NCBI GenBank assembly: GCA_030248215.1
Contig: JASANG010004062.1
Coordinates: forward strand, 62,001-126,000
Direction: 5' to 3'
From: Enoplolaimus lenunculus
Taxonomy: Eukaryota > Nematoda > Enoplea > Enoplida > Thoracostomopsidae
Length of the DNA stretch: 64,000 nt
Shown: positions 24,044-34,800 of the stretch, in pieces
Layout of the letters: each line of letters starts with the position of its first letter
Position numbering within the stretch: position 1 is the stretch's first letter
Position numbers and translations under genes: made by a program
Notes under the pieces: generated by a model
What the model was told of the DNA's origin: nothing
Seen by the model: the letters and a program-made list of their open reading frames with translations, nothing else
Database searches by the model: none

Positions 24044-24205
24044 TCCCTTTTTCAGATAAATATTTTCTATTTGAATCTTAGACACTTTCAGGGTTCGAAT
24101 TCCGGTCTCACCGGTGGTGGGAGGCATTTACTTACCATCACGACTCAACTATAGGATCTTGACGGTTGTAGCTTCGGGGTCTATTACATCTGCCGGAGTG
24201 TACGC
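24044..24205 (-). repeat. tRNA-like repeat related to the piggyBac-like elements
   Basis: On the minus strand it carries an A-box-like TAGTTGAGTCGTGATGG, a CTCCCAC stretch and a B-box-like ATTCGAACCC, in the same order as at 6686-7246. The terminal CCCTTTTTC is a weak match to the CCCTTTCTCACATG end, so it is an old or separate relative. Confidence 0.55.
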
Positions 24206-24569
24206 TTCAAGGTTGCTCAGGGGACCAAGTCAAAGTGCGGCTGCACTGGCAGATGCATAGGTTGCCCACCCAGACCTACTAAGCCAAACGAGATCAAACA
24301 ACCAACTTTTTCCGTAAAAACTAACACTAAAATTGCGTTTGGTTTCTCGTTCGCGAACTATTTCAGATTTAAGTATCGCGCTGCCTCTGCTATTACAAAT
24401 TTTGGATCCGTCAACGGCCGCACGGAATTTTTTCCCCAATCATTTCCTTTTCTTACTCTGGTGTTTAATGTTGTAAAAAAGTTGTTCAGTCTCTCAGATC
24501 AATGGTACAATTTACCCCCCTGTTACATTAAAACACAAAACCTGAAAATCCCCGTCATAAAACATCCAG

Positions 24570-24888
24570 GGCCAATGTAAAGAACAGTGGCGGAACAGTA
24601 TTATAAGCATATTTCTAAGCCTGAGTTTAAGCGTAAACGTAAGCCTAAGCCTAAGCCTCAGCCTAAGCCTAAGCCTAAGCCTAAGCCTAAGTCTAAGCCT
24701 AAGCCTAGCCTAAGCCTAAACCTAAGCCTAAACCTAAGCCTAAGCCTAAGCCTAAGCCTAAACCTAAGCCTAAGCCTAAGCCTAAGCCTGAGCCTAAGCC
24801 AAGCAAAAAAGTAATAGTCTAAACGCTTAAAGCTTACACTTTTCTAGTCCCACAGAAAAACGTTCCGCCACTGATCTTTACATTTGAT
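24570..24888 (+). repeat. TTAGGC-core MITE with the longest tract in the window
   Basis: It starts GGCCAATGTAAAGAACAGTG and ends CCACTGATCTTTACATTTGAT. Inside is a tract of about 200 bp of CCTAAG hexamers. The flanks acatccag (24562-24569) and acatcaag (24889-24896) form an 8-bp target duplication with one mismatch. Translations here give Lys-Pro or Ser-Leu repeats without coding meaning. Confidence 0.9.
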
Positions 24889-25562
24889 ACATCAAGTATT
24901 AAAAAAACAAACTTAAAACCGTCTCGCAGATGCAAACAAAAACAATTATTTTGTATCTCGTATATTTTTCATCTCCACCCCCAGGTTTTGTAAACTAGTA
25001 AATGTTATTAAAAAGCAGCGGTACAGCACCGGAAAAGCAACAAAAACCCGTTTTATAACCAGATATTTGTACCAGATTGGGAAATTTTTAAGAGGGGCCA
25101 CGCACGAGATATAGTGAAGCTATATCTTGCGAGCGAAGCCAACTAGAATCGAAACGCCAGTTTAGTGCTAAACCTTAATACAAAATCTTGTTTTTGATAC
25201 CTGATTGGGGGGGAGACCACATGCCGGGTTTGAGCCCCCGTTTGGATCCACCACTGAACCAGAGTGCTGTGTTTTTTTCACATAATATACAGCCAGGGCA
25301 GACGAGACAGCCCGAGACTGGTACAATCGCACCAGCTACCGACAGGCAAATAAAAACAAGACACATATACATACATATATACATATATATACACATAGTT
25401 GTGACTAGACTACTGAAAAACAAACTATATTAAGGTTCTCTCTCTCTCTGGGTAACCCAGGCACTATGGCTTGGGTGCCTGTGTGTAGTGGAAAAAAGTC
25501 AATGTAGTGTTGAAGACGGAACAATTTTTGAAATATAGCTGACAGTGTTTTATTAACGATTC

Positions 25563-25828
25563 GGCCCATGTATAGAACAGGGCCGATACAGTAGTATAAG
25601 CGTATTCCTAAGCATAAGCCTAAGCCTAAGCCTAAGCGTACGAATGAGCCTATTCCTAAGCCTAAGACTAAGCATAAGCCTAAGCCTAAGCCTAAGCGTA
25701 TGGATGAGACTATTCCTAAGCCTAAGCTTAAGTCTACGCCTAAGCGTATGGATGAGCTTATTCCTAGCCTAAGCCTTAGCCTAAGACTAAGCCTACGCAA
25801 AAAAATATAGTCTAAAGCTTAAACGAGC
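25563..25828 (+). repeat. TTAGGC-core MITE (TATAGAACAGGG-end class), right end lost
   Basis: The left end GGCCCATGTATAGAACAGGG is intact. Three TAAGCC blocks are separated by GTATGGATGAGCTTATTCC-like spacers, an internal duplication. The copy stops after the AAAAAAATATAGTCTAAAGC block. Confidence 0.75.
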
Positions 25829-26430
25829 TGTGATGGCTACCATCAACAGGAGTGCTCAGGGTCGTAGCCAGAGCGAGGCCAAGGGCGACTGCCCTTCAAT
25901 GACTTTGACATCTTCATTTTACTGTTAAAAGCTAAATGATAGCTGAAACAAATAGGCTTAGAAAGAAAATCATTCTTGTGGGACTGAGGTTTACATTTCA
26001 AACTACATTTTGTTGTTTAGGCTTTAGGCTTAGGTTTACAGTTAGTTATTTCAACGCGTACACTTTTAGGCTTAGGCTTTGGGATGTGCTTATTGCATAA
26101 TCTACTTGTATTGACCCCCAGTCGTATAATTTGCTCTAGGCACCGCTGCCACAGGCGGATCCAAAATTTTCTACCGGGGGGCGGGCAGACAAAAGTTATG
26201 AAAAGCAAGTAAATTTGAATATGTTGTTTGAATGCTCGCTTTATATACTTTAAGTAATTTGCATGGCCCTCAGCCAATCAGAATTCTGGCTACGCGACGC
26301 GCATGCGGGCGATTAGGCTTAGACGCCTTGCTGCTCCGGCACTGGTTGTAGTCTAAAACAAATATAAGCGGCAACATTGTTTCCGTCAATTATATTTTCA
26401 CTCATATTGAAACATACCTATACGTAACAC

Positions 26431-26560
26431 GGCCGTTACGATAGTAAACTCCTAAGCCTATGCCTAAGCCTAAGCTTAAATCTAAGTAAACAAATTAGTC
26501 TAACGCTTATAAGCTTACCCTATTTCACTCCCGCGGAAAAGCGTTCCGCCCCTGATCTAC
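26431..26560 (+). repeat. TTAGGC-core MITE, compact copy
   Basis: From GGCCGTTACGATAG to GCGTTCCGCCCCTGATCTAC, with a short TAAGCC tract between. Its right terminus is included in the 50-bp duplication at 26551-26650. Confidence 0.65.
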
Positions 26561-26650
26561 GGGACTTTCGGAAATTTTTAACTCATGGTTCCGTTTCACG
26601 CCTGATCTACGGGCCTTTCGGAAATTTTCAACTCATGGTTCCGTTTCACG
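26551..26650. repeat. Two tandem 50-bp units beside the tRNA gene
   Basis: 26551-26600 and 26601-26650 differ at only two positions. The unit begins CCTGATCTACGGG, which is the end of the neighbouring MITE, and ends CCGTTTCACG. Confidence 0.9.
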
Positions 26651-26680
26651 TCCACACTCGAAATATAGACGCTTTTCGGC

Positions 26681-26685
26681 AAAAA
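26681..26685 (-). terminator. Pol III T-run terminator of tRNA-Arg
   Basis: A run of five T on the minus strand begins five bases after the discriminator base of the tRNA. This is the usual RNA polymerase III stop. Confidence 0.75.
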
Positions 26686-26690
26686 CTGGA

Positions 26691-26763
26691 CATCCCTGGA
26701 GGGAGTCGAACCCACGACCTTTGGATTAGAAGTCCAACGCGCTGTCCTCTGCGCCACAGGGAC
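26691..26763 (-). tRNA. tRNA-Arg(UCU)
   Basis: The 73-nt gene starts GTCCCTGTGGCGCAGAGGAC and ends CTCCAGGGATG. The acceptor stem GTCCCTG pairs with CAGGGAT, with one G-U pair at the base. The A box TGGCGCAGAGG and the B box GGTTCGACTCC are intact. The anticodon loop CTTCTAA sits on a GTTGGA/TCCAAA-type stem and gives anticodon UCU, which reads AGA/AGG arginine codons. There is no intron, and a T-run terminator follows at once. This is the only tRNA in the window that looks functional. Confidence 0.93.
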
Positions 26764-26963
26764 ACAAGTGCAAGGGGCATTAGTGTGACTCATATACCAT
26801 CGTACATTAAAGGGTATGTTTAATGATAAATATCTTTTACCAACGAATTTCTTTCATTTATACGTATTAAAATAGTAAAATGCTATTGCAATCTCAGAAA
26901 CTGCCTGGTGCTAGAGATTTGACAATTATTATTACCGGATGATAGTAAAACATTTAAAAAAGC

Positions 26964-27159
26964 GGCCAATATCAAAAACAGGAGCGGAACAGTATTATAA
27001 GCTTATTCCTAAGCCTAAGCCTAAGCGTAAGAACGAGCATATTTCTAAGCTTAAACCTAAGTCTAAGCCCAAGCCAGGCGAAAAAATTACTCTAAATCTT
27101 AAGCTTACTCCTTTCTAGTCTCACAGAAAAATGTTCCGCTCCTGATCTTTACATGGGCC
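26964..27159 (+). repeat. TTAGGC-core MITE (GTAAAG-end class)
   Basis: Left end GGCCAATATCAAAAACAGGAG, right end CTCCTGATCTTTACATGGGCC. The flanks aaaaaagc and aaaaaaca agree at six of eight positions. Confidence 0.8.
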
Positions 27160-27205
27160 AAAAAACAAGTAAATAGCTCCAGATCCAATAAAGCTGTACT
27201 ACCAG

Positions 27206-28570
27206 GTCCGTCGCCAAGGGGGGCCAGGGGGACTCAGCCTGGAAAAATTTTGCCCCCCACCTAGAGAATTTTCAACCTTGCTTGTGACTCATTGAAAACC
27301 ATTGAATGCCACTCCTGAAAGTTTTTTATCCCCCTAGCAAGGTGAGCTGGCTACGGGCTAGAAAGGGCCAGGGGAAGTCCAGCACCCCTTGAAATAGTTC
27401 GACCACCCAAGAAAAGTGTCAAACACAAACCTGCTTACAAATCATTGCCAATTTTTGTATGACCCTCGTAAAAAGTTTTCCAGCCTCCTCAAAGGTGAAC
27501 TGGCTACGAGTTCCGCGGAACAGGCTTACCCAGGGCTAATCGTCCACTGACCGGTAGCCAAGGAAGCTCAACCTCCCCCTCTCCCGGAAGTATTGTGCCC
27601 CCCTCGGAGAATTGTGCCCCCGAAAGAATTGTGCCCCCAGAAAATTTTCAACCTTGGTTGTAAATCACCGGAAGCGCTTATATGCCCCTCTTGAAAAACG
27701 TTTCGTCCTTGTATACCCCCTAAAAAATTTCAGCCCCCCAGCGAGGTGAGCTGGCTACGGGAATGTATATAACTGCTACAGAAAGCTCGTTACACCCCTT
27801 GTATATAACTGGGCCGAGAAACGCAATTAGTTCTCCCAAAAAGTGAAACATTCCTCAGTTTTCGGTTGGTGGGAGGCCCGTGGCGGCGCCCCCCCCCCCC
27901 GGGCCCTCTTCTAATTCGACGCTGCTGCAACTGGGCGATTTCCCTATTCATTCACAAAATGCTCATCGTGCTACTGAACCCGTAACCAGATCATCTTGCT
28001 AGGGGAGATAAAAATTTTCAGGAAAGGCATACAAAGGTTTTTGTTGACTAACCCAAACTTGGCGAAAATTTTCTATGGGGGTTAAAATTTTCCATGAAAG
28101 TCGGAGCCCGCCCTGGTCCCCCTTGGCCATGGGCCTACCTGATCGGGGCGAAACACTTTTAGGAGGGACATACAAGCGTTTTCAATGACTTACAAGCAAG
28201 GTTAAAATTGCACACTGACGCTAAAAACAATAAGTGATAATTTAGACAAAATTCAACAATTCCTCGGATCAAGTATTGTCCATTCTCGGTGTGCAAATTT
28301 TTGAAAGCGACAATTTGCAACTACATCTAATTGCTGTTTGCAAAACCTATCAAGCGCAAGTTGCAGATGCAAGTTCTCGCTGCAAATATTTCCACGGAAG
28401 GATAAAGGTTTTGTACAGGCTCATAGCCAGCGCATTTTGCTAGGGGGGGGCTAATTTAGGAGGGACATACAAGGGTTCCAAGAGACTTACAAGCGAGGTT
28501 AGCATGTTTCCAGGGATGAGGGCAACAACTTTTTCACGGGGATTGAGCCACCCCTGGCCCCCTCTCGCCG
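27206..28570. repeat. Cluster of G-family elements
   Basis: At least six copies or fragments lie side by side. 27206-27358, 27359-27512 and about 27548-27762 are reverse-oriented. About 27980-28135, 28138-28210 and 28418-28570 are forward. Each shows the GTAGCCAG / TTGGCTACGG ends and the TTGAAAATTTTC block. A stretch at about 28230-28400 is rich in TTGCAA words and resembles the element at 47127-47480. Confidence 0.75.
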
Positions 28571-28644
28571 CGGTTTCAATTGATTTGTTTCGTAGTCCGG
28601 TCCTCGATTCGAGCGGTCAGATCAGTTGTCCTCATGATTATTGA

Positions 28645-28650
28645 TTTATT
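28645..28650 (-). promoter_or_regulatory. Polyadenylation signal of the ZP gene
   Basis: AATAAA on the minus strand, about 60 bp after the TAA stop at 28711-28713. Confidence 0.6.
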
Positions 28651-28710
28651 GCGTCTAACAAGCGTCAGCCGATTAAAGCTCTGGCCTACTATGCATATAT
28701 TTGACTGCAG

Positions 28711-28846
28711 TTATGTTTTCTTTTTCAACAGAAACAACGTTCCAGCCAACATTACGCCTGCAGTCATAATGCACGAACTAATTGCAACGATTACACCGAA
28801 TCCAGCAATCGATAAACAGAATCGTGACACCCGAAGTGGTTCAGCG

Positions 28847-28879
<33 letters not shown>

Positions 28880-31800
28880 ATGTCGGAATGTATTGTGCGC
28901 GCATCACGCATTCGTGTCCAGTGGTCGAGTGGATAAGACGCTGAACGATATTGATCAGATGTGGAATGCAGGCGGCGGTTCAACATTGAGATTGGTCGTA
29001 GGGAAGGATTATAGTTTTGGTTAAAGTTACCACTATGCGAATTGGGTGCAACAGATTGCAAGGTTTGTGCCATATCTACTTGGTCGAATTTGGCCAAATC
29101 TAAAGCAAAAATTGAATTCTTCGTTTGCAATGCGGACATCGGACTGTCCAACAGTGTTCAAGAGGGCCGGCCAATGTATACAATACAGCCGTAACAGTAG
29201 CATATGCATATTCCTAAGCCTAAGCCTAAGCTCAAGCTTAAGCGTAAGAATTATCTTAGGCTTAAACCTAAAGCCTTAACCTAAGCAAAAAATAGTCTGA
29301 AGCTTAAGCTTACTCTATTGCTGTTCCGAACAAAAACGTTCCGCCCGTGATCTTTACATGGACCAGAGTACCCATCCGCATACGGAGTTGACGTTGCATT
29401 TGCAATATTAAAGCACGAATTAGTTTGTTCTATCGTTTGTTTAAATGAAATTATAATCGTAAAAACAAAGCATTTAGAATTTTGCTACACAAGCGATTCA
29501 TTTTTTGGCCCATGTTACTTTAAGGGGCGTCCAGCAGGGTTCCATCGGAATTGCGATTCCGGCTAAAATTCCTGCAAAATTTGACTTCCGATTCCGATTC
29601 CGGCTGACTGCTGTTCCGATGCCGGAATTGTGAATTGTTGGCTATGAATTTTTAAGATGATTGAACTTAGATTTTGCTTGTTTTGTTTTGTTTCGTTCAT
29701 TTGCAATTATTCGGTTGGTTTTTTCTTAGTAAATATCCCGAGTTGTTACGCGTATTTTGTCAGCTCTATAAACTATTTCTACTGAAACTGCGAACAGTTA
29801 CGGAAACAGGCATACTGCAACAAAAGTTAAGTCATACACCTTTAACTTTTTAATAGAATTACTAAAACTTGATTCCGATTCCGATTCCGATTCCGGTTCC
29901 GAAAGAAAAATTTGATTCCGACTCCGATTCCGCTTCCGACAAAATCTAGTTCCGATTGGAACCCTGGCATCCAGGCTTCTGGTGGTTCTATAAAAGAGTA
30001 GGTTTAGATTCTAGATTGTCTTTTTTACTTAGGCTTAGGCTTAGGCTTAGGCACTCATTTTGCAACACTTAGGCTTAGGCTTTTAGGTTTCGAAATACGC
30101 TTAATCTACTGTTACGCCCCTCAAAGTAATATTGGCCCATTTTTAAACTGGTTTACCTTCAGCTAATAATCCACTATCGATGTCAACAACTGTTAACCGT
30201 GGTGCCGAAATGTCTACGTCAGCCATAAACGAATTGTCGACCCTGCCTGGGTCTTGCTCGTCTTGAAAACTCAATGGGCGTTGAGCAAACTGACTCAACG
30301 TTGAACCATAGATACCGCTTTGTGACCTTTTTCGACGAGTAAACGCTGTTCTTGTGGCATCACATTGAGGTGGCTAAAATATTAATGTATTTTCTGTTAA
30401 AGTGCAAGCAGGGCCGGAGCAGTCACGCCCATACCCCCCATTTGGGGGGCCCCTTCCTGAAAGGGGCTGCCACCCTAACCGGCATGAAACAAAAACCGCT
30501 TATGTTTTAAAATGTGTCTCGTTTCTCGCTCGCTTCGCTCGCGCGTTTGGGGGCCCCCACCCTGGAATTTGGGGTGGAGACCCGACCCCTATCTGCTCCG
30601 GCCCTGAGTGCAAACGCAGTGTGGTGGATCCAGAAATTTCTAAAAATGCGGTGAAATATAATATTGGAAGAAAACTCACGAGCGAAGCGAGCTAGAAGCT
30701 GAACACCAATTTAATGCTAAAGCTTAATACAACATCTTGGTTTTGATAAAAGTTGATGCACCTGAGAGAGAGCCGGTGTGGGTTTCCTGTTGGATCCTCG
30801 CAGTGTGCAAGTAACAACAAATTTAATCGAAAAATTTTCAGTTTATTATCTATAACCCCTTCTCACATTGAGTTGTTTGTTCGAATCCTAGCGTAAAAGT
30901 AGGTCTCAGGGGAAATGGAAAATATTCGTGTGAAAGGGTTAAGGATTTGGTTAGTTTCTATAAAATTTATCTGGTTGGTTAATATAAATGCAAAAATTGC
31001 GTGACAGATGTATCTCCACAAAACCCATGCTGGGATATAAAACCCTGTTCTATACATGGGCCAAAATTTTTGCTATACAAATGGTTCATTTGACGCTGTC
31101 TTTGCGTTAACACCACTACACAAATTTTGTGCCTTGATCGCAAATATAATTAAGGCCCATGTAAAGATCAGGGGCGGAACGTTTTTCTGTCGAACTGCAA
31201 TACAGTAAGCTCAAGCTTTAGATTATTTTTTTTTGCTTGGCTTAGGCTTAGGCTTAGGCTTAGGAATATGCTCATTCTTACGCTTAGGTATAGGTTTAGG
31301 TTTAGGCTTAGGCTTAGGAATATGCTAATAATACTGTTCCGTCTCGGCTTTTTAGTACATTGGCCAACAAAACAAAGTCAGAAAGTCAGACGTTTTAAAC
31401 ATTTATTAAAACTTTATGTAAAATTACGGAACACAAAGTGTCATCCCCATAAGAAAATCATGAATTTGTCAGTGAAAAAATTAAAAATATGGTCAAATAA
31501 AAGGTTAATAGTTGAAACCCTAGCGTTATTGTGCCGGATTGATAGAAGTAAACAAATTTTCCTAAAGGAAACAAATGTTTTTACTGCATTCAACCTTTCC
31601 ATCCACAGATTCGGCACCCATTTACAAAAAAAAACAGGGGCGGAACAGTATTATAAGCTTTTTCCTAAGCCTAAGCCGAAGCCTAAGCCTAAGCTTAAGC
31701 CTAAGCATAAAAACGAGTTCATTCCTAAGCCTAAGCCTAAGCCTAAGCCTAAGCTTAAGCCTAAGCCAAAGCCTAAGCCTAAAGATGAGTTTATTCCTAA

Positions 31801-34800
31801 GCCTAAGCCTAAGCTTAAACCAAGCAAAAAAATAGTCTAAAGCTTAAGCTTATTCTATTCTAGTCCCATAAAACCGTTCCGCCCCTAAATTTAAATGAGC
31901 CCCTAAGCCTAAGCCTAAGCCTAAAGCGCAAGGATGAGCCTATTCCTAAGCCTAAGCCTAAGCCTAAAGCCTAATTCTATGCGTAAGCCTAAGCCTAAGC
32001 CTAAGCCTAAACCTAACCAAAAAAATGTTAGTCTAAAACTTAAACTGACTCTATTACAGCCGCGCCGAAAAACGATCCGGCCCTGTTCTATATATACATT
32101 GGTGATTTTTTTAATTTCATCTATACTTTTTTTACACTATAATCAATTTTCAACTATACCGTAACCCCTGAACATCCAGAATCGGCCGTAACACAAATAC
32201 CAATTGCGCATTGAAAATCCAACGCCGTTCGATCGGCGAATTTAAACACATGAGACTCAACATGGGCGACCATGAAACTGTCGTATGTAAGATCGTTCAG
32301 TATCACACGGTCTAATGTACAGCTATTTGTAAAAACACGAAATACGAATTATAAAATTTTATCACAAAGTTTACAATTATTTTTTTCAATTTTCGACGAA
32401 ACCTAAAACACTTTTTAGACCAAACTTGGAATACGGTATAAAATAAAAGTTTTATTTATCTTCAAACTACTGTAGTGACCTGAATAAGAGGGGGAACTGA
32501 TATTTATTTGGCATCTTCAGAGTGTACCCAACCTGTTATTCGGTTACGGACTGTTATTTAGTTTTAACTCGCCCTCCGATGGCTTTCGTTACTGATATGT
32601 ATCATCCGGTATTGGAACTATTCGTTGAATTAAACGTATATATCATAAAATTGAGCTATAATGCAAGGTTATACGTAGGAATGTACTTTCAAAACTGAAG
32701 TATGCTTTAAGGTTTTGAACTCAAATTCATTTGGTCCTGGAGTGATTTACGTACTACAATTAGGGATAATTGACATTTACGGACTCTAATTAGGGTTTAA
32801 AGACTCTATTTGCTTACGGACTCTTATAGATTCGGACTCCTATTGATTGGAACTCAAAAAGAGGACCCCCTCTTATTACCCTCTCTTATTCGGGTCACTA
32901 CAGTATTCTTTCCTGTACATTTTTAATATGCTCTCATAAAGATTGTGCACCAGAGATCAATTACGGCAACGTTATTTTTAGAGCCATAAGATTAAACATA
33001 TTCCTATGCCTAAACCTAAGCCTAAACGTAAAAATAAGTGTTCATATTAATCCTAAGCCGAAGCAAAAAAATAGTCGCAAATCGAATCCCAGTCTTTTGC
33101 AGTCGTGGAAAAAAAGGAACTGTCCAAAAGTAAATTGGGCCAATTAAAGGACAGCCAATGCATCAATAGTGTACATTATTTAAGATATCAACCCCGTAAA
33201 TAGTTTACACCGTAATACAAAATGATTTTTGTCTTTAAAATTTTTTTATTACAATTGATTGAGCTGATTGGAAATATAATTTCACCGGTTCGTAGCCAGA
33301 GGGGAGCTAGGTAGGTAGACTCAGCCCCTCTGGAAATGTTTTGAGCCCCGATTGTAAAGTACGCATATCATTTCAACCGTATGCACCTGCTAACATTGTT
33401 TTTGCTTCCCTAACAGGCCGAGCTGGTTGCTACCGGCATGGAAATTTTAACAAACTTTACCCTTTATCATCTAACAGTTCAACGGTTTGCCCCCGGCCGT
33501 CGTCAACTTTACAGCTGTGAACGAGCAATCCAAACATTTCTATAAATTAAAAAAACACAATTGAAAATTAAAGTAAAATTCAACTCATTCATACAAATTT
33601 GTGCCAATGTATAGAACAAAGCCGGCTTAGTAGCATAAGCATATTCCTAAGCCTAAGCCTAAGCCTAAGCCTAAGCGTAAGTATGAGCCTATTCCAAAGC
33701 CTAAGCATATTCCTAAGCCTAAGCCTAAGCCTAAGCCTAAGCCTAAGCCTAATCAAAAAAGTTAATCTAAAGCTTAAGCTGACTCTATTTACAGCAACGC
33801 CGGAAAACGATCCGGCCCTGTTCTATACATGGGCCCAAATTTGCAAACTAAACGGCTGGTCATTTATGCAGAGCTCTTGGGCTTTTGCTTAAATAAATAT
33901 TTTTGGAATATTTCGGCTATAGGCTACAGGTTTTAACCTATCTAATTAATAGGTTATGCTAAAATAAGTTACACTCGATATTTAAACATGAGTCCGAATA
34001 TAAATAAAAACTAACACAAACAAACAAACAACCAACCAACCAACCAAACAAACAAACCAACCAAATTTTTAATTAGGCATACAGTCTGTAGTTAAATTAA
34101 GCTACATATATACTAACCTCAGGCGCGCTGCTATGATTTTCAATTGACAGGGGTCTAAGCAGTCAGCAGTTACCGTAAAAGTTGAGTTTTGAAGAATTCG
34201 CTGGCAAAACGAGCGAAAAGTTTCACACAATTTCAAAATTAATTATAGCACTTATAAATAACCATTAACCAGTTGGTCATATTTTTTAAACAAATTTCTG
34301 CAATTGCGCCTTTCAAAATTGACGCAGAAGTAGTACAAATCAACTGTGGAAAATGTGCTGAATTTTCGAACCTCACCATTCGCTGATTTGCAATCAACAA
34401 AGCTTATCATCAAGTAGTGATAGGTGTGACACACATTTAACAATACGGACCAATGTTTGCAACTATACCTTTATTTGATGATTTACATTCCCATCGATGG
34501 TAAACTTTTTCTCCGACCTGGACGTATTTAACCTGAGGACCTAATGGCGAATCACGACGAACACTGTACTCACAAACAGGCATTTCTGCTGCAACACGAA
34601 GTTCTGTTGTTGGTGGCATACTAGAAAACGTTCAAATCGATATTTTCCAAAGCCAAAACAAACAACATACGTATTTTGGGCATCGTTCCAGCGTAGAATA
34701 AATAAAAAGTTTGTAACGTATGTTTTGACATATTGGCGTTGCAACTCATTGTTCAGGATAAATACATTTATAGCGCATTCTGAATACTTTTCAATTATTA

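Noticed and set aside
24600-24800. Interstitial telomere or chromosome end
   Set aside because: The TTAGGC tracts are short, occur in both orientations and are bounded by inverted repeats with 8-bp duplications, so they travel as parts of transposons.
24587-24814. Lys-Pro or Ser-Leu repeat proteins over CCTAAG tracts (also at 25405, 31268, 33599, 36701 and 44724)
   Set aside because: They are translations of hexamer tracts inside MITEs with defined ends and target duplications.
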